Source: Niastella vici (GTDB taxonomy: Bacteria > Bacteroidota > Bacteroidia > Chitinophagales > Chitinophagaceae). From it: a stretch of DNA of 64,000 bases. Under the pieces are notes generated by a model. It was not told where the DNA came from. It made no database searches and worked only from the letters and a program-made list of their open reading frames with translations. Every line of letters begins with the position of its first letter. Position 1 is the first letter of the stretch. Positions 52,583 to 60,625 of the stretch are shown piece by piece. Where the stretch lies: assembly GCF_002077945.1 (NCBI RefSeq), contig NZ_LVYD01000124.1, forward strand, positions 62,001-126,000, in the 5' to 3' direction. The translations under genes and the position numbers were made by a program.

Positions 52583-54442
52583 ATGAAACGAAATGCCGGC
52601 CATGCTGTTATTGCCATGCTCATTACTGTTACTGCATTTATACAGCCGCTGAGGGCGCAATGGCCTGCTGTACCCGATGTTGACCTCTCGCAATTCAAGC
52701 CTTCCGATTTTACAGATGAGGAGCTGGATATCCCCTATTACCTGAAACATTTTCATACGTTCGCCAACAGCGTACTGGAAACCGGGCCCAACAAAGGGTT
52801 TATCAATATCTCAGTATGGCGTGCTCCTGATGTAAACAAGCCTTATGATGCCCGCATCATGGAGAACATACTGTCACTTGCTTATTTCTATTGCACCAAC
52901 CGGCCATGGAATGTATATTATGCCTCCCCTGCCCTTCGGCTGAGATTGGAAGCAGCCTTATCGTTCTGGTGCCACAGTCAAAATACGGATGGCCGTTTTA
53001 GTGAGTATGGCCCGCAGCAATGGAACCTGCCAGCAACGGCATTCAGCACCAAATTCATGGGTGAAACAATTCGACTGCTTAAAGGCGGTCCGGCTATTGA
53101 TACTGCTTTAATGCAAAATGTAATTGTTGCCGACAGAAAAGCTATTATGGCGGTGCTAACTATAGAAGATCTGTACAAACATGGCAAGGATTATTCAAAC
53201 CAGTATACCAATGTATGGGCCGGCGCACTGGCGTATTTATCATTATTTCCTGATAAGGAAATAAGCGACCGGTTAATTGCCCGCATAAAACAATCGGCCA
53301 CCGATTTTCAAAGCCCCGCAGGCTTTTTTTATGAAGCGGGCGGAACCGATTTTGGTTATAATTTCAATACCCATCACAGCAACCTGTGGATGGCTTATAG
53401 CTACAGCCGCAACACGCCGCTAGCCAATGCATTTATTGAAGAAGAAAGCCGGTACTATACCTGGATCAGTTATAATGCAGTGCCCGAACCAGCTTCTCTC
53501 TACTATACCATCAACAGGGCCATAGAAATGCGGCAAAAAGCCACCACTACTCAAAGCTATTTTATTACCAGTCCGCTGGGTGAAGCAGTAGCAGGTGTAC
53601 GGGCATTCAATATGAATACAGATGAAAAGAAAAAGTCTGTTGCTGACGCCCGGAAGAGCCTCGAACAAAACTGGCCCAATGTGCAAAAGCTTGTCACCGG
53701 CGCCTTCAGCGCATTTTCTCCCTATGCCTTTCTTCACCGCACCCATTACCAGTGGTATCCCTCACCGCAACAAAAAGCAGCTGCAATAAGTCAACTGCCC
53801 TACATAAAAAGCAACAGGTTCATACACCAGAAAATGGACAGCCGCAACCCTACTGTATTTACCTACGTGCGGCAGCCGGGTTATTATGCCTGTTTTAATT
53901 CAGGGCCCAGGTTAAAACCACAACAGCGTTATGGTATTGGCTTGTTGTGGCATCCAAAGGCCGGTTCATTTCTGCAATCGCAAACTGATACCGATGATGC
54001 AGCCTGGGGCACAAAACCCGAAAACGGCCGGTTGTATGAAGCGGATACGCTGGATGCCCTGTTCTCCATCAACAATAAACCCATACACCCAACGCCCGGT
54101 AGCCACGATTTACCCAACGGCACATTAACGGTGGCTTATAAATTAGGTACAAGTGGTAAAAAGTCGATCGTCTTTCACGAACAGGCAATCGAGGTCAGCA
54201 TTCAACACCCCGGCCGTTTCACAGAATTCATTCCCCTCTTGTTGGGCAATACCGATTCGGCCAGTATTATTGCACCCGGAAAACTAAAACTGGAAAAGCC
54301 CGGTGGCGCCATTTATATATTATATGATGCGGCAGCCAAAGCAACCCTGAAAGAAACAACGCTTAAATCGGGTTTGCAACGGGTAATGGTTTTGGGTATT
54401 GAGGAAACTGATAAATTGAATTATTCATTTTCCACTAAATAG
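52583..54442 (+). CDS. Exported protein of unknown family, possible alpha/alpha-toroid
   Basis: The 619-residue protein has a signal peptide (P-L-R-A-Q, about 26). The first 390 residues are helical with aromatic clusters (L-S-L-A-Y-F-Y-C-T-N-R-P-W, G-F-F-Y-E-A-G-G-T-D-F-G-Y-N) reminiscent of polysaccharide lyases. The last 200 are beta-rich, as in the sandwich that follows toroid lyases. I cannot place it in a named family and no catalytic residues are certain. It lies between the sigma/STN cassette and the GH9 cellulase, in the same orientation, so a role in polysaccharide use is plausible. Confidence 0.7.
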   Translation: MKRNAGHAVIAMLITVTAFIQPLRAQWPAVPDVDLSQFKPSDFTDEELDIPYYLKHFHTFANSVLETGPNKGFINISVWRAPDVNKPYDARIMENILSLAYFYCTNRPWNVYYASPALRLRLEAALSFWCHSQNTDGRFSEYGPQQWNLPATAFSTKFMGETIRLLKGGPAIDTALMQNVIVADRKAIMAVLTIEDLYKHGKDYSNQYTNVWAGALAYLSLFPDKEISDRLIARIKQSATDFQSPAGFFYEAGGTDFGYNFNTHHSNLWMAYSYSRNTPLANAFIEEESRYYTWISYNAVPEPASLYYTINRAIEMRQKATTTQSYFITSPLGEAVAGVRAFNMNTDEKKKSVADARKSLEQNWPNVQKLVTGAFSAFSPYAFLHRTHYQWYPSPQQKAAAISQLPYIKSNRFIHQKMDSRNPTVFTYVRQPGYYACFNSGPRLKPQQRYGIGLLWHPKAGSFLQSQTDTDDAAWGTKPENGRLYEADTLDALFSINNKPIHPTPGSHDLPNGTLTVAYKLGTSGKKSIVFHEQAIEVSIQHPGRFTEFIPLLLGNTDSASIIAPGKLKLEKPGGAIYILYDAAAKATLKETTLKSGLQRVMVLGIEETDKLNYSFSTK

Positions 54443-54463
54443 AGACTGCATCAAAATATAATT

Positions 54464-54499
54464 AATACAGATATGATTGCACCCAATCATATTTGTATT
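54464..54499 (+). terminator. Hairpin after the 619-residue protein gene
   Basis: AATACAGATATGATT pairs with AATCATATTTGTATT (15 bp, one wobble) around GCACCC. The following sequence is only moderately T-rich, so termination may be weak. Confidence 0.55.
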
Positions 54500-54532
54500 A
54501 TGCTTTGTTAATAAAAAGTATATCCCTTCCCG

Positions 54533-54561
54533 TTGGTCAATTAATATTTCTGCTAAATTTG
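54533..54561 (+). promoter_or_regulatory. Promoter of GH9 cellulase gene
   Basis: TTG (54533-54535) and TAAATTTG (54554-54561) are separated by 18 bp, a good -33/-7 pair for Bacteroidota. The leader to the ATG at 54731 would be about 160 bases. Confidence 0.55.
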
Positions 54562-54730
54562 CTGTAGCAACACACTAATTACCTTTTATGCCCTGCTCCT
54601 ATCGCACCTCCCCCCTGCCGTTAATTGAATATCCAGTTTAGTGCTTATAATCATGCTGTTCCTTTTTGAAGGACCGGTACGGCTAATGCTTTATATAAAC
54701 TCGATTTTGTTATAATTAAACCTTTCGATC

Positions 54731-57682
54731 ATGAGAAAAAAAAGTAGCGTCATAGCTACCTGTATCCTACTGGCTTACCTCAACAACACCTTTGCACAAA
54801 ATTTTAATTATGCAGAAGCTTTACAAAAATCAATGTTCTTTTATGAATGCCAGCGCTCGGGACAATTGCCCGCTGATAACCGGGTAACCTGGCGGGCCAA
54901 CTCAGCCATGAGTGATGGCAGTGATGTGGGCCATGACCTCTCCGGTGGCTGGTACGATGCCGGCGACCATGTTAAATTCAATTTCCCCATGGCCTTCTCC
55001 ACCACCATGCTGGCCTGGGGCGGTATTGATTTTGCGGCAGGTTATAACGCTTCCGGACAAATGAAATACCTGAAAAGCAACCTGCGTTTTGTAAATGATT
55101 ATTTCATTAAGTGTCATACAGCGCCCAATGAATTTTGGGGGCAGGTAGGAAATGGTGGTACCGACCATGCCTGGTGGGGCTCAGCCGAAGTAATGGCCAT
55201 GACGCGCCCCGCCTATAAGATCGATGCCACCAATCCCGGTTCCGATCTGGCAGCAGAAACGGCCGCCGCCATGGCAGCCAGCAGTATTATCTTTAAAACA
55301 GATGATGCGGCTTACAGCGCTACCCTGTTGAGCCATGCCATACAACTGTACAATTTTGCAGATACTTACCGGGGAAAATACTCCAGCTCCATTTCAGATG
55401 CCGCAGGCTATTACAACTCTTACAGCGGTTATAATGATGAGCTGGTGTGGGGCGCCATTTGGTTATACCGGGCTACAGGCGATGCAGCCTGGTTAACCAA
55501 AGCAGAAACCTATTACGCAAATCTCTCTTCCGAACCCCAAAGCACCATCAAGTCGTACAAATGGGGCATTGCCTGGGACGACAAATCATATGGCTGTTAT
55601 GCATTGCTGGCAAAGCTCACCGGCAAAACGCAGTATAAAGAAGATATGGAGCGGCACCTTGACTACTGGACAGATGGCTACAACGGACAGCGCATAACGT
55701 ATACGCCTGGTGGACTGGCTTTTCTGGATACCTGGGGCGCCTTACGCTATGCCATCAATACCGGCTTTCTTGCCAAATATTACAAGGACATTGCTACCAC
55801 TACTGCCAAGGGAACAAAGTATAATAATTTTGCGTTGGCGCAAATGAACTATGCTTTGGGAAGTAATCCCCGAAGCAGCAGCTATGTATGCGGGTTTGGT
55901 ACTAACCCACCGGTAAAACCCCATCATAGAACCGCACATGGATGCTGGTCGAACAATTTGACCGGCCCGCCGGCTGAATCAAGACATATTTTATATGGCG
56001 CGCTCGTTGGCGGACCCGGCAACAATGATGCGTATACAGATGACCGCGGCAATTATGTGAACAATGAAGTGGCTACCGACTATAACGCGGCCTTTTCAGG
56101 ACTGCTTGCCGGCCTGGTGCAGGATTATGGCGGCACCCCGCAGGCCAATTTCCCGGTTGCAGAAACACCCACGAAAGAATTTTTGATAGAAGCCCGGTTG
56201 AATGGCAGTGGTAATACCTATACAGAATGGAGTGTTTGGGTAAACAACCATACGGCCTGGCCGGCGCGCATTGCCTCAAAACATGCCTTCCGGCTATTTA
56301 TTGATATCACGGAAGGCCTCGCAGCAGGCTATTCTCCATCGAGCTATGTGGTGTCATCAAACAATTCAGATGTTACGTTTACCCAACTGATAGCCTGGGA
56401 TGCACCAAAGAATATTTACTACACAGAAGTAACGTTTAACCCCAGTATCAAGATCTGGCCGGGCGGACAAGGTGAGTCAAGGAAGGAATCGCAGATCCGC
56501 ATCCGCCTTCCCTATGAAGCAAGCGCTTCAGCCTGGAACCCGGCAAACGACTGGTCGTCACAAGGCGTTGATGGAACATTGAAAGAAGTGGGCACTATTC
56601 CGCTGTATGTAAATGATGTGCTTGTTTACGGCAGCACCCCAACCCCGGGTGTGGTAGTTCCTGTTACAGGATTAACTGTTACTCCGGCCTCCGACTCTTT
56701 ACAGATCAACGGAACCCGGCAACTTACGGCAACGGTAACTCCTTCCAATGCTACCAATAAAACCGTGACCTGGAGCTCAGGCGCACCGGCTGTTGCCACT
56801 GTAAGCAGCACCGGTTTGGTAACAGCGCTGGCGCAAGGTTCGGCGACAATCACCGCTACCACAACAGATGGAAACTTTAAAGCCACTTCAGCCATCACCG
56901 TATCGGGTGTTGTTGCACCCAAACAATACACCATCACCACTGCAGTGACAGGTTCAGGCAGCATTGCATTGAACCCGGCCGGCGGCACATATACAGCAGG
57001 CACCCAGGTAACGCTGATCGCAACGCCGGCAAGCGGCTATCAATTCAGTACCTGGAATGGAAGCATTACAGGCACCACCAATCCGGTAACAGTAACGTTG
57101 AATTCGAATATTTCGGTAACTGCCAACTTTACGCCAACAGCCAACCAGGGCAATTGTAACAGCCCGGTCACTGTATCGCTTCCATTTAAAAAAGACAGCG
57201 CCGGCGAATTCTGCTATGTGATCACCGGAAACATCTCCTATGTTAATTCATGGAACATGAGTTTGGTGGAGATCAATGGCGTTAACTATACCAACAAGTG
57301 GTCGAACAGTATGCCAGCCCGGGTGAACGGCGGTTATAATGTGCATTATGTGGGTCAGTATCCCTGGTCGCATTTTGAAGCAGCCGGCACCAATGCGTTG
57401 GTCAATCAGCTCATTGAAACCAGCATAACCGAAGTAAAGGGCGCCGGAATAATATATCCAAACCCGGTTACCCAACGCAGCTTCACCATTCGACTGGCCG
57501 ATCAAAGCATTAAAAATGTAACCGTAACAATTACCGACCTGTATGGAAACATTGTGTTAAGGAAAAACGCAAAGGTAAATGAACCTTTGTCTTTAAATAC
57601 ACCTGTTCCAACCGGCCTTTACCAGGTTACTGTTGCATCAGGAAGCAAAAAAGTATTGAGTACAAAATTGATGATCCGGTAA
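54731..57682 (+). CDS. GH9-CBM3c cellulase with Ig-like, repeat and type IX sorting domains
   Basis: The 983-residue secreted enzyme has a signal peptide (T-F-A-Q, about 23) and a GH9 catalytic domain (25-465) with W-Y-D76-A-G-D79-H-V-K-F, H-R-T-A-H-G and the acid Glu446 (N-N-E-V-A-T-D-Y). A CBM3c (about 480-636) gives the arrangement of processive endoglucanases. Next come a Big_2-type Ig domain (about 643-727), a bacterial repeat domain (about 733-802; G-S-G-S-I-A-L-N-P) and an unassigned cellulose-binding-like module (805-890; S-W-N-M-S-L-V-E-I-N-G-V-N-Y-T-N). A type IX secretion C-domain (about 903-983; Y-P-N-P-V-T, K-V-L-S-T-K-L-M-I-R) ends it. Confidence 0.95.
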   Translation: MRKKSSVIATCILLAYLNNTFAQNFNYAEALQKSMFFYECQRSGQLPADNRVTWRANSAMSDGSDVGHDLSGGWYDAGDHVKFNFPMAFSTTMLAWGGIDFAAGYNASGQMKYLKSNLRFVNDYFIKCHTAPNEFWGQVGNGGTDHAWWGSAEVMAMTRPAYKIDATNPGSDLAAETAAAMAASSIIFKTDDAAYSATLLSHAIQLYNFADTYRGKYSSSISDAAGYYNSYSGYNDELVWGAIWLYRATGDAAWLTKAETYYANLSSEPQSTIKSYKWGIAWDDKSYGCYALLAKLTGKTQYKEDMERHLDYWTDGYNGQRITYTPGGLAFLDTWGALRYAINTGFLAKYYKDIATTTAKGTKYNNFALAQMNYALGSNPRSSSYVCGFGTNPPVKPHHRTAHGCWSNNLTGPPAESRHILYGALVGGPGNNDAYTDDRGNYVNNEVATDYNAAFSGLLAGLVQDYGGTPQANFPVAETPTKEFLIEARLNGSGNTYTEWSVWVNNHTAWPARIASKHAFRLFIDITEGLAAGYSPSSYVVSSNNSDVTFTQLIAWDAPKNIYYTEVTFNPSIKIWPGGQGESRKESQIRIRLPYEASASAWNPANDWSSQGVDGTLKEVGTIPLYVNDVLVYGSTPTPGVVVPVTGLTVTPASDSLQINGTRQLTATVTPSNATNKTVTWSSGAPAVATVSSTGLVTALAQGSATITATTTDGNFKATSAITVSGVVAPKQYTITTAVTGSGSIALNPAGGTYTAGTQVTLIATPASGYQFSTWNGSITGTTNPVTVTLNSNISVTANFTPTANQGNCNSPVTVSLPFKKDSAGEFCYVITGNISYVNSWNMSLVEINGVNYTNKWSNSMPARVNGGYNVHYVGQYPWSHFEAAGTNALVNQLIETSITEVKGAGIIYPNPVTQRSFTIRLADQSIKNVTVTITDLYGNIVLRKNAKVNEPLSLNTPVPTGLYQVTVASGSKKVLSTKLMIR

Positions 57683-57699
57683 AGAACATCTATATCTAG

Positions 57700-57888
57700 A
57701 AAGGGGCTGACTAAAAAGACCTGTAAGGTTCGCCATTTGAAATAACCTTAACAGTGGGTGTAAGCGAACCTGACAGGTCCTAACCTTTTGATAATTAGAC
57801 CTGTCAGGTGCAATCCAGCATCTTTACAGTGCAGATTTCGATGATGCACCTTACAGGTCATCTCCACCTTTTTGGTCAGCCCTTTTTT
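57700..57888. repeat. MITE-like nested palindromic element
   Basis: The outer arms are AAAGGGGCTGACTAAAAAG (57700-57718) and its near-exact inverse at 57868-57886 (two mismatches). Inside lie two tandem inverted-repeat units, 57718-57779 and 57798-57859, each bounded by GACCTGT(A/C)AGGT and its inverse. The element fills the space between the convergent GH9 and SUMF1 genes and reaches the latter's stop codon. It has no ORF and could act as a bidirectional terminator. Confidence 0.75.
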
Positions 57889-58720
57889 ATTTTACACCAC
57901 GGCATACCCTGAAACCCTGGTCGGGTCCCCTGCCAGTTGCTTCATAACCGGCCCTGAACGAGGGTTCGCAGCAAAAGTCGGCGCCCATCCAGCCGCCACC
58001 TTTCCAAACGCGTCCCGGTGGCGCATCAGCCCCATTTCCCCTGTCCCAATCCCAGCACCACTCCCGTACATTGCCCGACATGTCGTACACGCCTAACTCG
58101 TTGGCATACCTGCTGCCGACCGGTTTTGTTTTATTGTTATTTTTCTCCAACGCAGCCCATGACCAATAACCCGACAAATAACTACTACCGCTATTTTTCC
58201 AGTACCAGGCAATGTCGTCTATATTATTGCTTCCACTGTATTTATAATTTTTGCTTTGCTGTCCGCCCCCGGCAACATACTCCCACTCAGCTTCAGTTGG
58301 CAACCGGTAACCATTTGCATTCGCATTGGTGGTTACCGTCCATTTTTTATCATCGGGCGCATTGGTATTATTCGTATCCTTCTTAATGCTATCGATATTA
58401 TAATAAGGTTGTAATTTTTCTTTTGTGCTTCTTTTATTACAATAAATAATACAGTCGTACCAGCTTACCGATTCAACCGGCAAATTATCGCCTTTGAATA
58501 CAGAAGGATTGGCGCACATTACCTCCATCCATTCTTTTTGCGATACTTCATATTTACCGATAAAGAAGTCAGCTATAGCTATGCTATTTCTATAGTAATA
58601 GGATTTAAGGTGCTTAAAGGAACCGCCTTTTACCAGCACAAGCTTCTCTGACTGCTTTTGCGAGCAGGCGCCTGCAATGATCGTGATCACCGCTGCGACT
58701 TCAATAAGTAATTTTCTCAT
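57887..58720 (-). CDS. SUMF1/FGE-like domain lipoprotein, active-site cysteine pair incomplete
   Basis: The 277-residue lipoprotein (I-A-G-A-C, Cys19) has the formylglycine-generating-enzyme-like fold: V-K-G-G-S-F, G-K-Y-E-V-S-Q-K-E-W, P-V-E-S-V-S-W-Y-D, R-L-P-T-E-A-E-W-E-Y, G-N-V-R-E-W-C-W-D and G-F-R-V-C-R-G. At the active site, where true enzymes have C-x4-C before R-x-x-A-R, this protein reads M-G-A-D-F-C-C-E-P-S-F-R, so the first cysteine is a glycine. A structural or binding role, as in GldJ/GldK-type proteins, is more likely than sulfatase maturation. Confidence 0.85.
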   Translation of the reverse strand: MRKLLIEVAAVITIIAGACSQKQSEKLVLVKGGSFKHLKSYYYRNSIAIADFFIGKYEVSQKEWMEVMCANPSVFKGDNLPVESVSWYDCIIYCNKRSTKEKLQPYYNIDSIKKDTNNTNAPDDKKWTVTTNANANGYRLPTEAEWEYVAGGGQQSKNYKYSGSNNIDDIAWYWKNSGSSYLSGYWSWAALEKNNNKTKPVGSRYANELGVYDMSGNVREWCWDWDRGNGADAPPGRVWKGGGWMGADFCCEPSFRAGYEATGRGPDQGFRVCRGVK

Positions 58721-58747
58721 TGATAGGTCTTCTTTATACAGGTAGGA

Positions 58748-58777
58748 AAAAAGAGGGGCCGCCGTTGGGGCGGCCCC
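58748..58777 (-). terminator. Terminator of GH11 gene
   Basis: On the minus strand GGGGCCGCC and GGCGGCCCC pair around five bases and are followed by TCTTTTTTCC. It lies 25 bp after the xylanase stop. Confidence 0.85.
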
Positions 58778-58801
58778 AAAACTTATCAGGCGATTAAACG
58801 A

Positions 58802-59530
58802 TTACCAAACAGTGGCGTTGATATAACCGCTTTTACCACCCCAGGCTTCCAGGGCCAGTATCTGGTAATTGTAGCTACCAAAACCCTGGCCACCTCTGCT
58901 ACGCCAATTGTTAATGTGGTTGGCCATGTTAATGGAGCGGTTGGAACCGGTAGAAGACCCACCCCAGGTATCTTTGTACTGCCAGAAGGTTGCAGTACCA
59001 ATGATGGAAGGTGCATTCACCCGTTGCTGTTTGTAAAAGCTATAGCTATGCCCATCACTGCTAATAGAGTTGATGTAGGTTCCGCCAGTAACAGAACCCA
59101 TTTCAGCGACGTAATATTCAATGAGCGGACTGGTCGTCCACCCATATACGCCAACAAAATTATAGCTACCGCTCAGGGCGCCTACATTGTAGCCTACGGT
59201 TCTGGCCGATCCGGGATTCCAGCCTTTACCGCCGACCACATCATTGACATTGCTGTAGCTGATAGCGAAGTTACCGCCTGAGCCGTGGGTTATACTGGCA
59301 GAGCCGCCTTCGCGGTATAACGACCAGAACCAACCGTTAACGGTGCCCTGGTCTTCGGGCTTGGCATTATCCTGAACAAAACCACTCTGGCGATCGCCCG
59401 TAGTGGTTTGCGGTTCAGCAACAGATCTTTTGTTACAGCCTGATAAGATGGATGATGTTGCGACGAGCATAATGGTCGCGCAGAAAGTAACCCTCCGGGC
59501 CACTTCCGATAGGAATGTGTTTGATTTCAT
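58802..59530 (-). CDS. GH11 endo-1,4-beta-xylanase, lipoprotein
   Basis: The 242-residue protein has a lipoprotein signal (I-L-S-G-C, Cys32) and a single GH11 jelly-roll. Diagnostic segments are G-W-F-W-S-L-Y-R-E-G-G, Y-N-F-V-G-V-Y-G-W and the nucleophile Glu138 in P-L-I-E-Y-Y-V. The acid/base is Glu228 in L-A-L-E-A-W-G-G-K-S-G-Y, 90 residues later as usual. It should cut xylan at the cell surface. The promoter region carries two LacI-type operator-like sites, pointing to sugar-responsive control. Confidence 0.93.
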   Translation of the reverse strand: MKSNTFLSEVARRVTFCATIMLVATSSILSGCNKRSVAEPQTTTGDRQSGFVQDNAKPEDQGTVNGWFWSLYREGGSASITHGSGGNFAISYSNVNDVVGGKGWNPGSARTVGYNVGALSGSYNFVGVYGWTTSPLIEYYVAEMGSVTGGTYINSISSDGHSYSFYKQQRVNAPSIIGTATFWQYKDTWGGSSTGSNRSINMANHINNWRSRGGQGFGSYNYQILALEAWGGKSGYINATVW

Positions 59531-59560
59531 AATGGCAATTAATTGTTAGTCCATAAATTT

Positions 59561-59674
59561 AATGAAGTCGTTTCATTCATGTAACCGATTACAAAAATAA
59601 AGTTGACATATAACTCATCACTTATATGTCTTATCTGGTAAAAACACGACATTTCCGTCATGCAACCGTTTACA
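59561..59674 (-). promoter_or_regulatory. GH11 control region: two LacI-type operator-like sites and a palindrome
   Basis: TGTAACCGATTACA (59580-59593) and TGCAACCGTTTACA (59661-59674) both fit a TGyAAnCGnTTACA pattern with a central CG, typical of LacI-family operators, 81 bp apart. AATGAAGTCGTTTCATT (59561-59577) is a further inverted repeat. A TAAATTTA box (59554-59561) could be the -7 element, putting the first site near -33. Confidence 0.5.
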
Positions 59675-60049
59675 ATAAACAAGCCTATATTTTAATTATA
59701 AATAATATTAAAGTGACGGGGTTTGACGTGCAATGTCCTTTGCATATGCTCAATTGCGTATATGTCTTTTAGTTATGGGGAGCAGGCAGCCTGTCTTCAC
59801 AATTAACAATTCGGGCTTTTGTAATTCGGGTTCATGAATGGGGTGTTTCCTGCATTGCGATGTATTATAGCACATGCCAGGGCTCCTGATCACTGATCCT
59901 GAGTTTAGCAAATAAAATTTCGACGTCCATATCATTTTTAGTCGTAACTTCTACCTGCAATTCCTACACTACCTGTTCCTTTATACATCCGCACAGTCTG
60001 AACCCCACTTCTACAATCCCTATTATTCAATTTAAAAAATGGAGGTTTT
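59675..60049. other. Intergenic region, nothing recognised
   Basis: There is no supported gene between the xylanase control region and the ABM-protein gene. A 61-codon minus-strand frame (59750-59935) has no coding character. Two AATTCGGG copies near 59807-59830 form a short direct repeat. Confidence 0.5.
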
Positions 60050-60355
60050 ATGATTGTCCGACTAACTTTTCTCAGCTTCCTGCCGCAAAATATTGTACAG
60101 GCTAAAAAGGTTTTCGAAGAAGAAATTGTTCCCGTTGTAAGAAAACAAAGAGGTAACATCGATTGCCGGCTGTTGGAGCCTATTGAAAAAACTGATGACT
60201 ATATTTCCATGACCACCTGGGAAACCAAGGCCGATGCCGATGCTTATAACAGCAGTGGTATATACAGGCAACTTGTTGAAAAAGTAAAAAAGGATTTTGC
60301 CAAAGATCCGGTTTTAAAAGTGTACACAACAGAAAGCATTCTGGCACATGCATAG
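60050..60355 (+). CDS. Antibiotic biosynthesis monooxygenase (ABM) domain protein
   Basis: The 101-residue protein has the ferredoxin-like ABM pattern: V-V-R-K-Q-R-G-N-I-D-C-R-L-L-E, D-Y-I-S-M-T-T-W-E-T-K-A-D-A-D-A-Y and L-V-E-K-V-K-K-D-F. Family members include quinol monooxygenases (YgiN-like) and heme-degrading enzymes, but most have unknown substrates. A GGAGG lies 5 bases before the ATG, uncommon in this window. It is a lone gene with its own terminator. Confidence 0.85.
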   Translation: MIVRLTFLSFLPQNIVQAKKVFEEEIVPVVRKQRGNIDCRLLEPIEKTDDYISMTTWETKADADAYNSSGIYRQLVEKVKKDFAKDPVLKVYTTESILAHA

Positions 60356-60379
60356 CAAGAGAAGATTGAGTGACATTCC

Positions 60380-60403
60380 AAGGGCCTGCAGAGGCCCTTT
60401 TTT
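60380..60403 (+). terminator. Rho-independent terminator
   Basis: AAGGGCCT and AGGCCCTT pair around GCAG and are followed by TTTTG, 24 bp after the ABM gene stop. Confidence 0.85.
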
Positions 60404-60625
60404 GTACCCATTACTGATGGAAAGAAAAACCTGACAAAAATCACCAATATTTTATCGAATTAAAATACCGGTTCTACACGTTTATTTGCCCTATTGCACA
60501 CTTATAGCCCAAAACAGCACGCTTATTAATTCGACCATTCCGGAGATATTTTAATGGCTATTTTTGCCGCCACTTTAAAAAACGGCATTAAACCCTAATA
60601 TTAACCATTTCCGGAATCTGACTAC

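Noticed and set aside
57718-57859. CRISPR-like array, because GACCTGT/ACAGGTC units recur
   Set aside because: The copies are inverted, only four, with unequal spacing, and there are no cas genes.
59750-59935. 61-codon minus-strand frame upstream of the xylanase gene
   Set aside because: Low-complexity, no start context, no similarity, and it lies in an A+T-rich control region.
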